Source: Nonomuraea endophytica (GTDB lineage Bacteria > Actinomycetota > Actinomycetes > Streptosporangiales > Streptosporangiaceae). From it: 64,000 bases of DNA. Location: contig NZ_JACHIN010000011.1 in assembly GCF_014203235.1 (NCBI RefSeq), forward strand, positions 248,001 through 312,000, in the 5' to 3' direction. Position numbers and translations under genes: made by a program. Shown one piece after another: positions 9,106 through 16,967 of this stretch (the stretch's first letter is position 1; each line of letters opens with the position of its first letter). The notes under the pieces were generated by a model. It searched no databases. It was given only the letters and a program-made list of their open reading frames with translations, and was not told where the DNA came from.

Positions 9106-9242
9106 ATGGACAGCTCGCCGGCCGTTACACCGTGACGGGCACCCACATCGACTACCACGACGACCTGGGCTTCACCGCCACCGGCGACGTTCGCGACGGC
9201 GTGCTCTACCACGAGCACCTGGTGCTCTACCGCGAGAACTGA
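9106..9242 (+). pseudogene. 3' fragment of an Atu4866-family protein
   Basis: The last about 45 residues before the TGA at 9242 (GRYTVTGTHIDYHDD, GFTATGDVRDGVLYHEHLV) match the C-terminal half of small Atu4866-domain proteins. The N-terminal half is absent. The reading frame remains open leftward to 8856 but there it is the shadow of the MmyB-like remnant. Such proteins are often encoded next to XRE or TetR regulators, which fits an ancestral divergent pair. Probably non-functional. Confidence 0.55.
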
Positions 9243-9250
9243 GGGGCTGG

Positions 9251-10060
9251 TCAGGGGGCGGTGGCGCGGATGAAGGCCTCGGCGAAGGTACGGGCGGACT
9301 CCTCCACCGGAGGCAGGACGTCGCCCAGGGCGTCCTGCAGGACCGGGCGCAGCAGCATGTGGCCGGCCATCGGGCCGATCATGAGCTGGATGAGCAGGGG
9401 CAGCGGGAGCGGGCGCAGACGGCCGGCCTGGACCTGGGCCATCAGCAGGGCGCTCAGGCTGGCGAACATCCTGGGCAGGTTGGCCTTCAGCATGCCGGCG
9501 GCGGTGCCGTTGGGGCGGGTGAGCAGGTCGCCGAAGATGGCGGGCAGCACCCGGGGCTCGCGGGCGAACGCTTCGGCGAGTGCCGCGTAGACGGCGTGGA
9601 CGGTGTCTTCGAGGCGTTCCGGCGGGTTGGCCGCCAGCGCCTCCAGGTCCGGCACGGGGACGTAGCGGTCGAACATGATGGCGAGCAGGCCGTCGCGGTT
9701 GCCGAAGACGGCGTGCAGGCTGGTCGGGGAGCACTGGGCGGCGGTGGCGACGGCCTCCATCGTGATCGTGGCCAGGCCGTCGCGGGCGATCAGCGTGGCC
9801 GCCGCCTCGATCGCGCGGTCCCTGACCGGGGGGCGGCCGCCGGGGTCCACGCCGGCCTGCCGTACCGCGTCGTCGAGTTTGGCCCGTGATCCGCCGAGCC
9901 GTCTGAGCAGGGTGCTGCGCGAGATGCCCGCCGCCGCCGCGATGGCGCCCAGGGGCACCTCGGCCACGTCTTTGCCGAGCTGTTCGGCGGCGGCCAGGGC
10001 GGCCTCCACCAAGGACTTGTCCATGACTTCGGATGGTATCGCTTCCATGGTGAACCTCAT
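9251..10060 (-). CDS. TetR/AcrR regulator with two helix-turn-helix segments
   Basis: 269 residues from ATG 10060; ATG 10048 (preceded by GAGG) is an alternative start. An N-terminal helix-turn-helix-like segment (about 40-75, AAAAGISRSTLLRRLGG) precedes a standard TetR DNA-binding domain (about 80-135, TITMEAVATAAQCSPTSLHAVFGNRDGLL). A helical ligand domain follows. The double-headed layout is a known minor TetR architecture. It diverges from the sulfotransferase operon, with the palindrome TATCG-TCTC-CGATA between, so it probably represses both directions. Confidence 0.85.
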   Translation of the reverse strand: MRFTMEAIPSEVMDKSLVEAALAAAEQLGKDVAEVPLGAIAAAAGISRSTLLRRLGGSRAKLDDAVRQAGVDPGGRPPVRDRAIEAAATLIARDGLATITMEAVATAAQCSPTSLHAVFGNRDGLLAIMFDRYVPVPDLEALAANPPERLEDTVHAVYAALAEAFAREPRVLPAIFGDLLTRPNGTAAGMLKANLPRMFASLSALLMAQVQAGRLRPLPLPLLIQLMIGPMAGHMLLRPVLQDALGDVLPPVEESARTFAEAFIRATAP

Positions 10061-10065
10061 CTGTG

Positions 10066-10079
10066 TATCGTCTCCGATA
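10066..10079. promoter_or_regulatory. TetR-type operator palindrome
   Basis: A perfect TATCG-TCTC-CGATA inverted repeat lies 6 bp upstream of the TetR start and 47 bp upstream of the sulfotransferase start. A wider repeat TGAACCTC (10051-10058) / GAGGTTCA (10080-10087) encloses it. Nested dyads in a divergent TetR promoter region are the expected autoregulatory arrangement; binding by this TetR is inference. Confidence 0.6.
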
Positions 10080-10125
10080 GAGGTTCATCGAGTGATGAAT
10101 TCATCTCCGGCGGACAGGCGGGAAC

Positions 10126-10773
10126 ATGATCCAGGTCATCGGCGCGGGACTGCCGCGCACCGGCACGACGTCGCTCAAGGCGGCGCTGGAACGGCTCGGC
10201 TTCGGGCCCTGCCACCACATGCAGGAGCTGCGCGCCCACCCCGAACAAGCGGCGCTCTGGGCGCGGGCCGCCGACGGCGAGGCGGACTGGCGCGGGTTAC
10301 TGGAGGGCTACCGGGCCGCGGTGGACTGGCCGGGCGCGCACTTCTGGCGGCCACTCGCCCGGGCCCATCCCGACGCCAAGGTCATCCTCTCCGTACGCGA
10401 CCCGCACACCTGGTACGCCAGCATGCGCGACACCGTCTTCGCGCTGCTGTCCAATCCCGGCGCCGCGCCCGAGGAGTTCAAGGCCGTGGTCATCGGCATG
10501 CGGCCGGTGCTGAACCGGATCTGGCACGACACGTTCGCCACCACGCTGGACGAGCCGATGCCCGCCGAACGGCACGCCGTCGACGTCTTCAACCGGCACA
10601 CCGCCGAGGTCACCGCGGCTCTGCCCGCCGAGCGTGTCCTGGTCTACGAAAGCGGCCAAGGGTGGGAGCCGCTGTGCGCCTTCCTCGGCGTCGCCGTACC
10701 GGATGAGCCCTATCCGCGCCTCAACGACCGGCAGTCCGCCCAGACCAGGCTGCGCGGGACGGCGCGGGGATGA
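10126..10773 (+). CDS. Sulfotransferase-family protein
   Basis: 215 residues. The N-terminal P-loop-like PAPS motif GLPRTGTTSLKAALE and the later KVILSVRDPHTWYASM segment identify the Sulfotransfer_4-type family found in many actinomycetes, which transfers sulfate from PAPS to small molecules; many members are uncharacterised. It is the first gene of a three-gene run: its stop overlaps the next start (ATGA), and that gene's stop overlaps the monooxygenase start in the same way. Presumably controlled by the divergent TetR. Confidence 0.8.
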   Translation: MIQVIGAGLPRTGTTSLKAALERLGFGPCHHMQELRAHPEQAALWARAADGEADWRGLLEGYRAAVDWPGAHFWRPLARAHPDAKVILSVRDPHTWYASMRDTVFALLSNPGAAPEEFKAVVIGMRPVLNRIWHDTFATTLDEPMPAERHAVDVFNRHTAEVTAALPAERVLVYESGQGWEPLCAFLGVAVPDEPYPRLNDRQSAQTRLRGTARG

Positions 10774-11147
10774 AGCTCCGCATTCTGCTCATCGCGCACG
10801 GCCTGGTCACGCTGGCGGCGGGCATCGTGCTCGTCGTCGCGCCGGGCCTGGTGCCGAGCGCCGTCGGCATCACCCTGCCCGCCGACGCCTACCTGGTGTG
10901 CTACCTGCTCGGGGCCGCAGAACTGGCCGTGTCGTTCCTGTCGTTCGCGGCCAGAAACCTCCAGCACGCCGAGGGTACGCGCCTCGTGGCCCAGACCATG
11001 ATCGTGTTCCACGGCTGCACCGCCGCCGTCGAGGTCTACGCCTTCACCGGCGGCGTACACGCCGGGATCTGGGCCAACGTCGCCCTGCGCCTGGCCGTCA
11101 TCACCCTGTTCGCCCGCTACGGCCTGCGCCGGAAGGAATCATCATGA
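10770..11147 (+). CDS. Small four-helix membrane protein
   Basis: 125 residues, almost wholly hydrophobic with about four membrane helices (starts near 4, 37, 72 and 96), a short loop between helices 2 and 3, and a basic C-terminal tail (RYGLRRKESS). It resembles small DoxX/DUF4345-like integral membrane proteins in size and topology, but I cannot assign a family. Overlaps of 4 bp with both neighbours imply translational coupling in the sulfotransferase-monooxygenase operon. Confidence 0.75.
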   Translation: MKLRILLIAHGLVTLAAGIVLVVAPGLVPSAVGITLPADAYLVCYLLGAAELAVSFLSFAARNLQHAEGTRLVAQTMIVFHGCTAAVEVYAFTGGVHAGIWANVALRLAVITLFARYGLRRKESS

Positions 11148-12391
11148 CCACGGAGAACACCGGCGTCCTGGTGTGCGGCGGCGGACCCGCCGGAATGATG
11201 CTGGGCCTGCTCCTGGCCAGAGCGGGCGTCGAGGTCACCGTGCTGGAGAAGCACGGCGACTTCCTGCGCGACTTCCGGGGCGACACCGTGCATCCGGCGA
11301 CCGTACGCCTCATGGACGAGCTCGGGCTCGGCGACGGCTTCCGCGCTCTGCCCCAGAGCCGCCTGGGCAACCTGTCCCTTCCGGCTCCCGACGGCAGCCT
11401 CGTCACGCTGGGCGACTTCGAGGCGCTGCCGCCGCCGTACAACTACATCGCGATGGTGCCGCAGTGGGACCTGCTGTCCTTCATCGCCAAGGCGGCCGAG
11501 CAGGAGCCGGGATTCTCGCTGCGCATGAACACCGAGGCGACCGCGCTGCTCAGGGAAGCCGACAAGGTCACCGGGGTGCGGTATCGCACGGCGGACGGGC
11601 GTACTGGGGAGATCCGGGCAGCGCTGACCGTGGGCTGCGACGGCAGGCACTCCACGCTGCGCCGCGAGGCGCGGCTGGTGCCCAAGGAGTTCCGGGTGCC
11701 GTTCGACGTGTGGTGGTTCCGGCTGCCCCGCTCCGAGCACGACCGCGAGGCGCCGGCCGCCGTGACGCCCGTCGCGCGCGGTCGCGAGGCGATGATCTCG
11801 CTGGCCCGCGACCACTTCTACCAGGTGGCCTACTTCACCACCAAGGGCGCCGACGCCCAGCTGCGCGCCGAGGGGATCGAACGTTTCCGCGCCCGGATCG
11901 CCGGCATGCGTCCCGACTTCGCGGACAAGGTCGGGCATCTGGCGAGCATGGACGAGGTCTTCATGCTCGACGTGAAACTCAACCGGCTCAAGCGCTGGCA
12001 CCGCGACGGGCTCCTGCTCATCGGCGACGCCGCGCACGCCATGTCACCGGCCGGCGGCGTGGGCATCAACCTGGCCATCCAGGATGCCGTCGCCGCCGCC
12101 ACCATCCTCGCCGGCCCCTTGCGCCGGGGTTCGGTCACCCCCGCCGACCTGGCCGCCGTACGCCGGCGACGCTACCGGCCCACGGCGATCGTCCAGACCG
12201 GGCAGCGGATCCTGCAGCGGGTGATGTTCGAGAAGCAGTTCGCCGGCAAACGTTCCGGGCCGCCGCCCGTCCTGCTCACCCTCACCCGCCGCTTTCCCCG
12301 GCTCCGGATGATCCCTGCCCGCTTCGTCGGCTTCGGTCCTCGCCCTGAGCATGCTCCCGCCTTCGCCCGCCGTACCCCCGGAGACGCCTGA
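11144..12391 (+). CDS. FAD-dependent aromatic/polyketide monooxygenase
   Basis: 415 residues. The Rossmann motif VCGGGPAGMMLGLLLARAG lies near the N-terminus, the DG-type motif VGCDGRHSTLR is central, and the GD motif LLLIGDAAHAMSPAGGVGINLAIQDA is at about 290-320. This set defines the PHBH/UbiH-like single-component flavin monooxygenases. Length is normal. The start ATG overlaps the previous stop. With a sulfotransferase and a TetR in the same locus, a role in hydroxylating and then modifying or detoxifying a small molecule is plausible (inference). Confidence 0.9.
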   Translation: MTTENTGVLVCGGGPAGMMLGLLLARAGVEVTVLEKHGDFLRDFRGDTVHPATVRLMDELGLGDGFRALPQSRLGNLSLPAPDGSLVTLGDFEALPPPYNYIAMVPQWDLLSFIAKAAEQEPGFSLRMNTEATALLREADKVTGVRYRTADGRTGEIRAALTVGCDGRHSTLRREARLVPKEFRVPFDVWWFRLPRSEHDREAPAAVTPVARGREAMISLARDHFYQVAYFTTKGADAQLRAEGIERFRARIAGMRPDFADKVGHLASMDEVFMLDVKLNRLKRWHRDGLLLIGDAAHAMSPAGGVGINLAIQDAVAAATILAGPLRRGSVTPADLAAVRRRRYRPTAIVQTGQRILQRVMFEKQFAGKRSGPPPVLLTLTRRFPRLRMIPARFVGFGPRPEHAPAFARRTPGDA

Positions 12392-12489
12392 CCCGGCCTC
12401 CCGGACTTCCGGCTTCTCCGGCGGTGCGTCAGGCGGGGTTCTACGCTCGTGAGGCGAAGGCGATGGGCGCGGTGGGGAGGGGGCGCTTC

Positions 12490-13110
12490 GTGTCGAGTGC
12501 CGCGTTTCGGTTTCCCGCACTGCGGCCGGCCGATCCGGACAGTCTCGGCGGCTTCCGGCTTCCGGCTAATGGCGCGGCTCGGCGAGGGCGGGATGGGCCA
12601 GGTGTTCCTCGCCCTCTCCCCCGGCGGGCAGCCCGCGGCCGTGAAGGTGATCCGCCAGGAGTTCGCCAGGGACGCGGAGTTCGGGCGGCGGTTCGCAAGC
12701 GAGGTGGGCGCCGTGCGGAGGGTACGCGGGGCGCACCTCGCGCCGTTGCCGGACGCCGACCCCCAAGCTGAGCGGCCGTGGCTGGCCACGACCTACGTGG
12801 CCGGGCCTACCCTGCGTGACCTGGTGGCCGAGCAGGCCGCGGGCCGCGCCGTCGGTCCGGCCTCCGACGTCTTCGCCCTCGGCTCCACCCTGTACTTCCT
12901 CGCCACCGGCCGGGAGGCGTTCGCCGCGGAGAACGAGTGGGCCGTCGCCCACCGGGTCGTCGCGGACGACCCGGACGTGTCGGCCCTCCCCCCACCCCTG
13001 CGCCGGCTGATCACCGCCTGCCTGCACAAGGACCCCGACCGGCGCCCGGCGCCGGCACAGGTGCTGACGTGCTGTGAGGATGAGCTGGGTGTCGCGCTCG
13101 GTCCGGGCGC
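12490..13110 (+). pseudogene. Broken Ser/Thr protein kinase (frameshift plus catalytic-loop deletion)
   Basis: A Hanks-type kinase start (ALRPADPDSLGGFRL) opens at GTG 12490. A tandem duplication of gcttccg (12551-12557 and 12558-12564) shifts the frame by one. The next frame continues the glycine loop (LGEGGMGQVFLA) and the VAIK-type lysine (AAVKVIRQEF). After DLVAE the sequence jumps to the region following the APE motif (QAAGRAVGPASDVFALGS), so the HRDLKPxN catalytic loop and DFG motif are absent. It ends with TACLHKDPDRRPAPAQVL. It cannot be an active kinase. The jump may have used a short GAGCAG repeat (inference). Confidence 0.8.
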
Positions 13111-13662
13111 GTGGATGGGATCACCGGTGCCCGCGCGGCGATCCAGGCGCGCACCAGCGCACTGCGCGCCCTCTCCCCCGATCAGCTCGATTCCCCGCGT
13201 TCCGGCGAGACGCTGCGTGCGTCGCCCACCGTGGTGCCAGTGGGCGGCGTGATCGCCACCCATGTGACAAAGATCCTTCTGGCAGCGGGAACGCTCGCCT
13301 GGGCGACCTCCCTGCCGATCCTGTCGGAGACCTGGAAGGAGAAGTCCTCCGGCGCTCAGGTGGCGCGGGTGACCGAGTCCTTCAACCTGGACGACCCGTC
13401 GGAACCGGTTGCCAGCGGCATCCCCGGAGTGACCACGGACTGGCAGGTGGTGCCGGTCGGGGTCTTCGGCACCGCCGTCGGGCTCGTCCTGGCGCTCCTG
13501 TTCCTGCTGAGGTTCGCCGGGGACCCCGACCTTCGGACGTGGGGCCGGGCGGCCGGCGGCCTGGCAGCGCACGCACGGACACCTCGCGAAGCGGACACCC
13601 GACCTCCAGTCCACTTCCGAGGAGCCGACATAGGATCATTGCTGTGTCCGGGCGTCAGTTAA
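13111..13662 (+). CDS. Hypothetical membrane protein next to the kinase remnant
   Basis: 183 residues if read from GTG 13111; no good ribosome-binding site, so the start is uncertain. Two hydrophobic segments (about 50-70, KILLAAGTLAWATSL; about 113-136, GVFGTAVGLVLALLFLLRFA) flank an extracytoplasmic stretch of about 40 residues. Its 5' part overlaps the kinase remnant in another frame and could be the displaced C-terminal region of that kinase. The stop overlaps the next gene by 19 bases. I do not recognise a family. Confidence 0.4.
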   Translation: MDGITGARAAIQARTSALRALSPDQLDSPRSGETLRASPTVVPVGGVIATHVTKILLAAGTLAWATSLPILSETWKEKSSGAQVARVTESFNLDDPSEPVASGIPGVTTDWQVVPVGVFGTAVGLVLALLFLLRFAGDPDLRTWGRAAGGLAAHARTPREADTRPPVHFRGADIGSLLCPGVS

Positions 13663-14534
13663 GAGTGGTTGTCGACCCGACCGTTCCCGACCAGGCGGCG
13701 GATCTGTTACGGCTTCATCGCAGGCTTCTCGTGCGCGTACGCGGCGGCTGGGCTCCGCCGCGCAGGCGACGCAGGGCGGGCCGCACTTACACGATCTTCC
13801 AGGTCGTGATGTGGTCATCGGTGAGTGTGGCCGCGCTGGCCCTCTTCCGGGCCTATTCCTATGGCGCGTTCGCTTTCCTCTTCGTCGGCGTCATGCTCTT
13901 GATGCTGATTTGTCTGCTCATGCCGGAGAGAGACCCCGAGGCCGAAAAGCAGCTCGACGTCTACGAGTGCGCGCGGAAGTATCAGGGCCGGTTCGTGCTG
14001 CGGGAGGATCTCGACGAAGCGGCCAGGGCGTTGATGTCGCGGGCGCACTGCGCGATCGACACTGTCACCGAGTCGCGGGTGAATGCCGAGGGGCTGTTGG
14101 ACGGGGCGCGTAACGCGGTCATGTTGCCCGCGCAGGAGTGGGAGATCGCCCGGCTGCTGTCAAAACTGTCGGGGTTGCGTTCGGAACATCGCGAGGTGAT
14201 GTCGGAGGGTGTCACGCCGGAGGTGCTGGCGGTCTCCGAGCCGCTGTCCCGAGTGCTGGAGAGCAGCGAGCGGGCGGTGATCGACCGGGTCGAGGCGCTG
14301 GAACGTTACGCGGGGCACGTGCGCGACGCCGAGCGCGCCTACCGCGCCCGCAGCCAGATCGAACAGTTCACCGCCAAGCTGCCCCGCTACGAGGAACTGC
14401 TGGCCGAGTCGGGCGCCGACGGGCAGGCGGTGCCCGAGCTGACCGAGCTCGCCGACGACGCCGGCCGACTGGAGCAGGCCCTGCGCGACAGTGTCAGCTC
14501 GGCGCACGAGGCGTTCCGGCACCTGGAAAGCTGA
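13644..14534 (+). CDS. Membrane-anchored coiled-coil-rich protein of unknown function
   Basis: 296 residues from GTG 13644, with AGGA eight bases upstream. A basic N-terminal section (about 1-50) leads into two closely spaced membrane helices (about 53-95, including FAFLFVGVMLLMLICLLM). A long, charged, mostly helical cytoplasmic region follows (about 105-296), rich in Glu/Arg heptad-like spacing (ERAVIDRVEALERYAGHVRDAE). The stop directly abuts the oppositely oriented quinone oxidoreductase stop. No recognised domain; it may be a structural or signalling partner of the kinase remnant upstream (inference). Confidence 0.65.
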   Translation: MSGRQLRVVVDPTVPDQAADLLRLHRRLLVRVRGGWAPPRRRRRAGRTYTIFQVVMWSSVSVAALALFRAYSYGAFAFLFVGVMLLMLICLLMPERDPEAEKQLDVYECARKYQGRFVLREDLDEAARALMSRAHCAIDTVTESRVNAEGLLDGARNAVMLPAQEWEIARLLSKLSGLRSEHREVMSEGVTPEVLAVSEPLSRVLESSERAVIDRVEALERYAGHVRDAERAYRARSQIEQFTAKLPRYEELLAESGADGQAVPELTELADDAGRLEQALRDSVSSAHEAFRHLES

Positions 14535-15470
14535 CTATTCGGCCACCGTGAGGACGAGCTTGCCGGTGGTGCGGCCGGTTTCGCCGCGCCGGTGTGCTTC
14601 TGCCGCCTGCTCCAAGGGCAGCACGCCGTCGATCTCGACCCGGAGGCTGCCCTCGGCGGCCAGTTCGGCGATCGCCGCCATGCCGGCGTGGTCGGCTTCG
14701 ACGGTCAGGTTTTCCAGCCGGATGTCACGGGCCTTGGCCGCGGGCTCCATGTTCTCCGAGTGCGAGAAGAGGATGGAGATGAGAATGCCGCCCGAGCGCA
14801 GGGTGCGCAGCGAGCGCGGGCCGTAGTCGCCGCCGACGGCGTTGAGCACGACGTCGACGTCCGACACCACCTCCGCGAAGTCGGTCCGGGTGTAGTCGAC
14901 GACCTCGTCGGCGCCCAGGCCGCGGACGAAGTCGTGCTTGCGGGCGCTGGCGGTGCCGATCACGTACGCGCCGCGGGCCTTGGCGATCTGCACGGCGAGG
15001 TGGCCCACTCCGCCGGCCGCGGCGTGGATGAGGACTCGCTGGCCGGGCCGTACATCCGCGGTGTCCACCAGGGCCTGCCAGGCGGTGAGCCCGGCGACCG
15101 GCAGCGCCGCGGCCCGCACGTGGTCGATGCCCTCCGGCTTGCGGGCGAAGTTGCGGGACGGGGCGGCCACGTACTCGGCGTAGGCGCCGGCGCCGCGCGG
15201 GTAGTCGAGCATGCCGAAGACCTCGTCGCCCGGCTTGTACAGCGTCACGCCCGCTCCGACGGCCTCGACGACGCCGGACACGTCCCAGCCCACGACGAAC
15301 GGCGGCGCGCCCAGGTAGAGCCCGGTCGTGCGGTGCATCCAGTCGGTCGGGTTGACGCCGGCGGCGTGGACCCGGACCAGGACGTCGGAGGGCCCCGGCG
15401 CCGGCCGGTCGAGCTCGACGAGGGTGAGGACCTCCGGGCCGCCGAGGACCTCTTGGCTGATCGCGCGCAT
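14535..15470 (-). CDS. NADP-dependent zinc-less alcohol dehydrogenase / quinone oxidoreductase
   Basis: 311 residues from ATG 15470, chosen because AAGGGA sits nine bases upstream; the in-frame ATG at 15479 is too close to it. It has the GroES-like N-domain (AAGVNPTDWMHRTTG) and a Rossmann domain with AAAGGVGHLAVQIAKARGAYVIG. The structural and catalytic zinc cysteines of classical ADHs are absent, as in quinone oxidoreductases. It diverges from a GlxA regulator across a short gap with a strong inverted repeat, so it is likely that regulator's target. Confidence 0.9.
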   Translation of the reverse strand: MRAISQEVLGGPEVLTLVELDRPAPGPSDVLVRVHAAGVNPTDWMHRTTGLYLGAPPFVVGWDVSGVVEAVGAGVTLYKPGDEVFGMLDYPRGAGAYAEYVAAPSRNFARKPEGIDHVRAAALPVAGLTAWQALVDTADVRPGQRVLIHAAAGGVGHLAVQIAKARGAYVIGTASARKHDFVRGLGADEVVDYTRTDFAEVVSDVDVVLNAVGGDYGPRSLRTLRSGGILISILFSHSENMEPAAKARDIRLENLTVEADHAGMAAIAELAAEGSLRVEIDGVLPLEQAAEAHRRGETGRTTGKLVLTVAE

Positions 15471-15541
15471 CGGCGACATTCCCTTCTTGCGGGTACGAGC
15501 CGTCGGGCGACGGCCTTGACCAGCGTGCCGGAGTGAACCGG

Positions 15542-15565
15542 TGGCCAAAAGTGACCTCTTGGCCA
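15542..15565. promoter_or_regulatory. Inverted repeat in the ADH/GlxA divergent promoter
   Basis: A perfect inverted repeat, TGGCCAA (15542-15548) and TTGGCCA (15559-15565), with a 10-nt spacer. It lies just upstream of the GlxA regulator start (15586) and about 72 bp upstream of the quinone oxidoreductase start. AraC/GlxA proteins usually bind direct or inverted half-sites near such divergent promoters; assignment is by position. Confidence 0.5.
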
Positions 15566-15585
15566 TCATGCGCAAGGATCTGGTC

Positions 15586-16542
15586 ATGCACCGCGTTGTC
15601 GTTCTCGCCGTTGACCGGGTCTATCCGTTCGAGCTGGGGATCCCGGGGCGGATCCTGGGCGCCGCCCGGGGGCCCGCTGACGAGCGGCTCTACGAGGTGA
15701 TCACCTGCTCTCCCGACGGCCGCCCCGTCACCACCTCCGCCGACTTCGCCGTCATGGTCGAACACGGCGCCGAAGCGCTCGAGACCGCCGACACCCTGGT
15801 CATCCCGCCGTTCGTGTGGGATCCGGTGGACGAGGGCGTGCGCGAGCTGCCGGTCGGCGTCTTCGCCCTGCTGCGGCCGGGCACCCGCGTCATCTCGATC
15901 TGCACCGCCGCCGTCCTCCTCGCCGCGGCCGGACTGCTCGACGGCCGCCCCGCGACCACGCACTGGTTCGAGGCCGAGCGTTGCCAGCGGCTGTTCCCCA
16001 ACGTGAAGTGGGACGCCGACGTGCTCTTCGTGGACGACGGCGACGTGCTCACCTCCGCCGGAGTGGCCGCCGGCGTCGATCTGTGCATGCACATCCTCCG
16101 GCGCGACCATGGCAGCGCGGTCGCGAACCGGGCGGCTCGCTACTGCGTCACGCCGCCCTGGCGCGACGGCGGGCAGGCGCAGTACATCGAACGTCCGGTG
16201 CCGGGCCCGTCCACCACCGCGACCGCCGCCACGCGGGCGTGGGCGCTGGAGCGGCTGGACCGTCCGCTGCCGCTGAGCGAGCTCGCCGGGCACGCCCGGA
16301 TGAGCGTGCGGACCCTCAGCCGCCGCTTCCAGCAGGAGGTCGGGATGAGCCCGGGCGACTGGCTCACCCGGCAGCGCATAGAACTCGCCCGCCACCTCCT
16401 GGAGGCCAGCGATCTGTCCATCGACCAGATCGCCCGCCGCGCCGGGTTCGGCACGGCGGCCTCGCTACGCCAGCACATGCACGCCACCCTCGGCGTGTCG
16501 CCTCTGGCCTACCGGCGGACCTTCCGCACCTCCGATGGGTGA
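15586..16542 (+). CDS. GlxA-family AraC regulator (DJ-1/PfpI domain plus HTH)
   Basis: 318 residues from ATG 15586, preceded by AAGGA at seven bases; longer in-frame starts upstream lack a site and would cover the inverted repeat. The N-terminal DJ-1/PfpI domain contains the nucleophile-elbow cysteine (RVISICTAAVLLAAAGLLDG). The C-terminal AraC domain has both helix-turn-helices (LAGHARMSVRTLSRRFQQE and IDQIARRAGFGTAASLRQHM). GlxA proteins activate neighbouring detoxification or catabolic genes; here the divergent quinone oxidoreductase is the obvious target. Confidence 0.9.
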   Translation: MHRVVVLAVDRVYPFELGIPGRILGAARGPADERLYEVITCSPDGRPVTTSADFAVMVEHGAEALETADTLVIPPFVWDPVDEGVRELPVGVFALLRPGTRVISICTAAVLLAAAGLLDGRPATTHWFEAERCQRLFPNVKWDADVLFVDDGDVLTSAGVAAGVDLCMHILRRDHGSAVANRAARYCVTPPWRDGGQAQYIERPVPGPSTTATAATRAWALERLDRPLPLSELAGHARMSVRTLSRRFQQEVGMSPGDWLTRQRIELARHLLEASDLSIDQIARRAGFGTAASLRQHMHATLGVSPLAYRRTFRTSDG

Positions 16543-16573
16543 GCTACGTCGGCTCGGGCACCTGGATACCGGC

Positions 16574-16942
16574 TCAGAACCGGGGACAGTCCTCCAGTGA
16601 CGGGCCATGGTCGCACTGCTTCAGGTGGCCGAGATACCGCCTGGCGGCGGCCGGCCGGTCCTGTTGCGCGTCGATGTCGGCCATCCGGGAGTCCACGACG
16701 TCGCGCCAGTTCTCGGTCCGCGACAGCAGCGCCGCGATCTCGTCGATCCCCATCAGCCCGCTCCGCCGCCACGGCTGGATCAACGCCACCCGGTAGACCT
16801 GCGCGGTGTCGTAGAAGCGCTGTCTCGCCCGCCGGTGCGGGACCACGAGCCCGCGCCGCTCCCAGTAGTGCAGCGTCGAGATCGGCAGGCCGAAGTGGTC
16901 GGCCACCGTCCGGATCGATGTCAGCCCATCCACGACCCCCAT
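16574..16942 (-). CDS. MerR-family regulator with short effector region
   Basis: 122 residues. A MerR winged helix (ISTLHYWERRGLVVPHRRARQRFYD) is followed by a dimerisation helix (LLSRTENWRDVVDSRMADIDAQ) and a short tail with two cysteines (KQCDHGPSLEDCPRF). There is no large ligand domain. It starts 25 bp after the stop of the rifampin-phosphotransferase-like pseudogene on the same strand and may be a leftover of that transcription unit. The ribosome-binding site is weak, so the start is moderately certain. Confidence 0.8.
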   Translation of the reverse strand: MGVVDGLTSIRTVADHFGLPISTLHYWERRGLVVPHRRARQRFYDTAQVYRVALIQPWRRSGLMGIDEIAALLSRTENWRDVVDSRMADIDAQQDRPAAARRYLGHLKQCDHGPSLEDCPRF

Positions 16943-16967
16943 CTTCAGGGACGGGCTGGCGCCTTGT

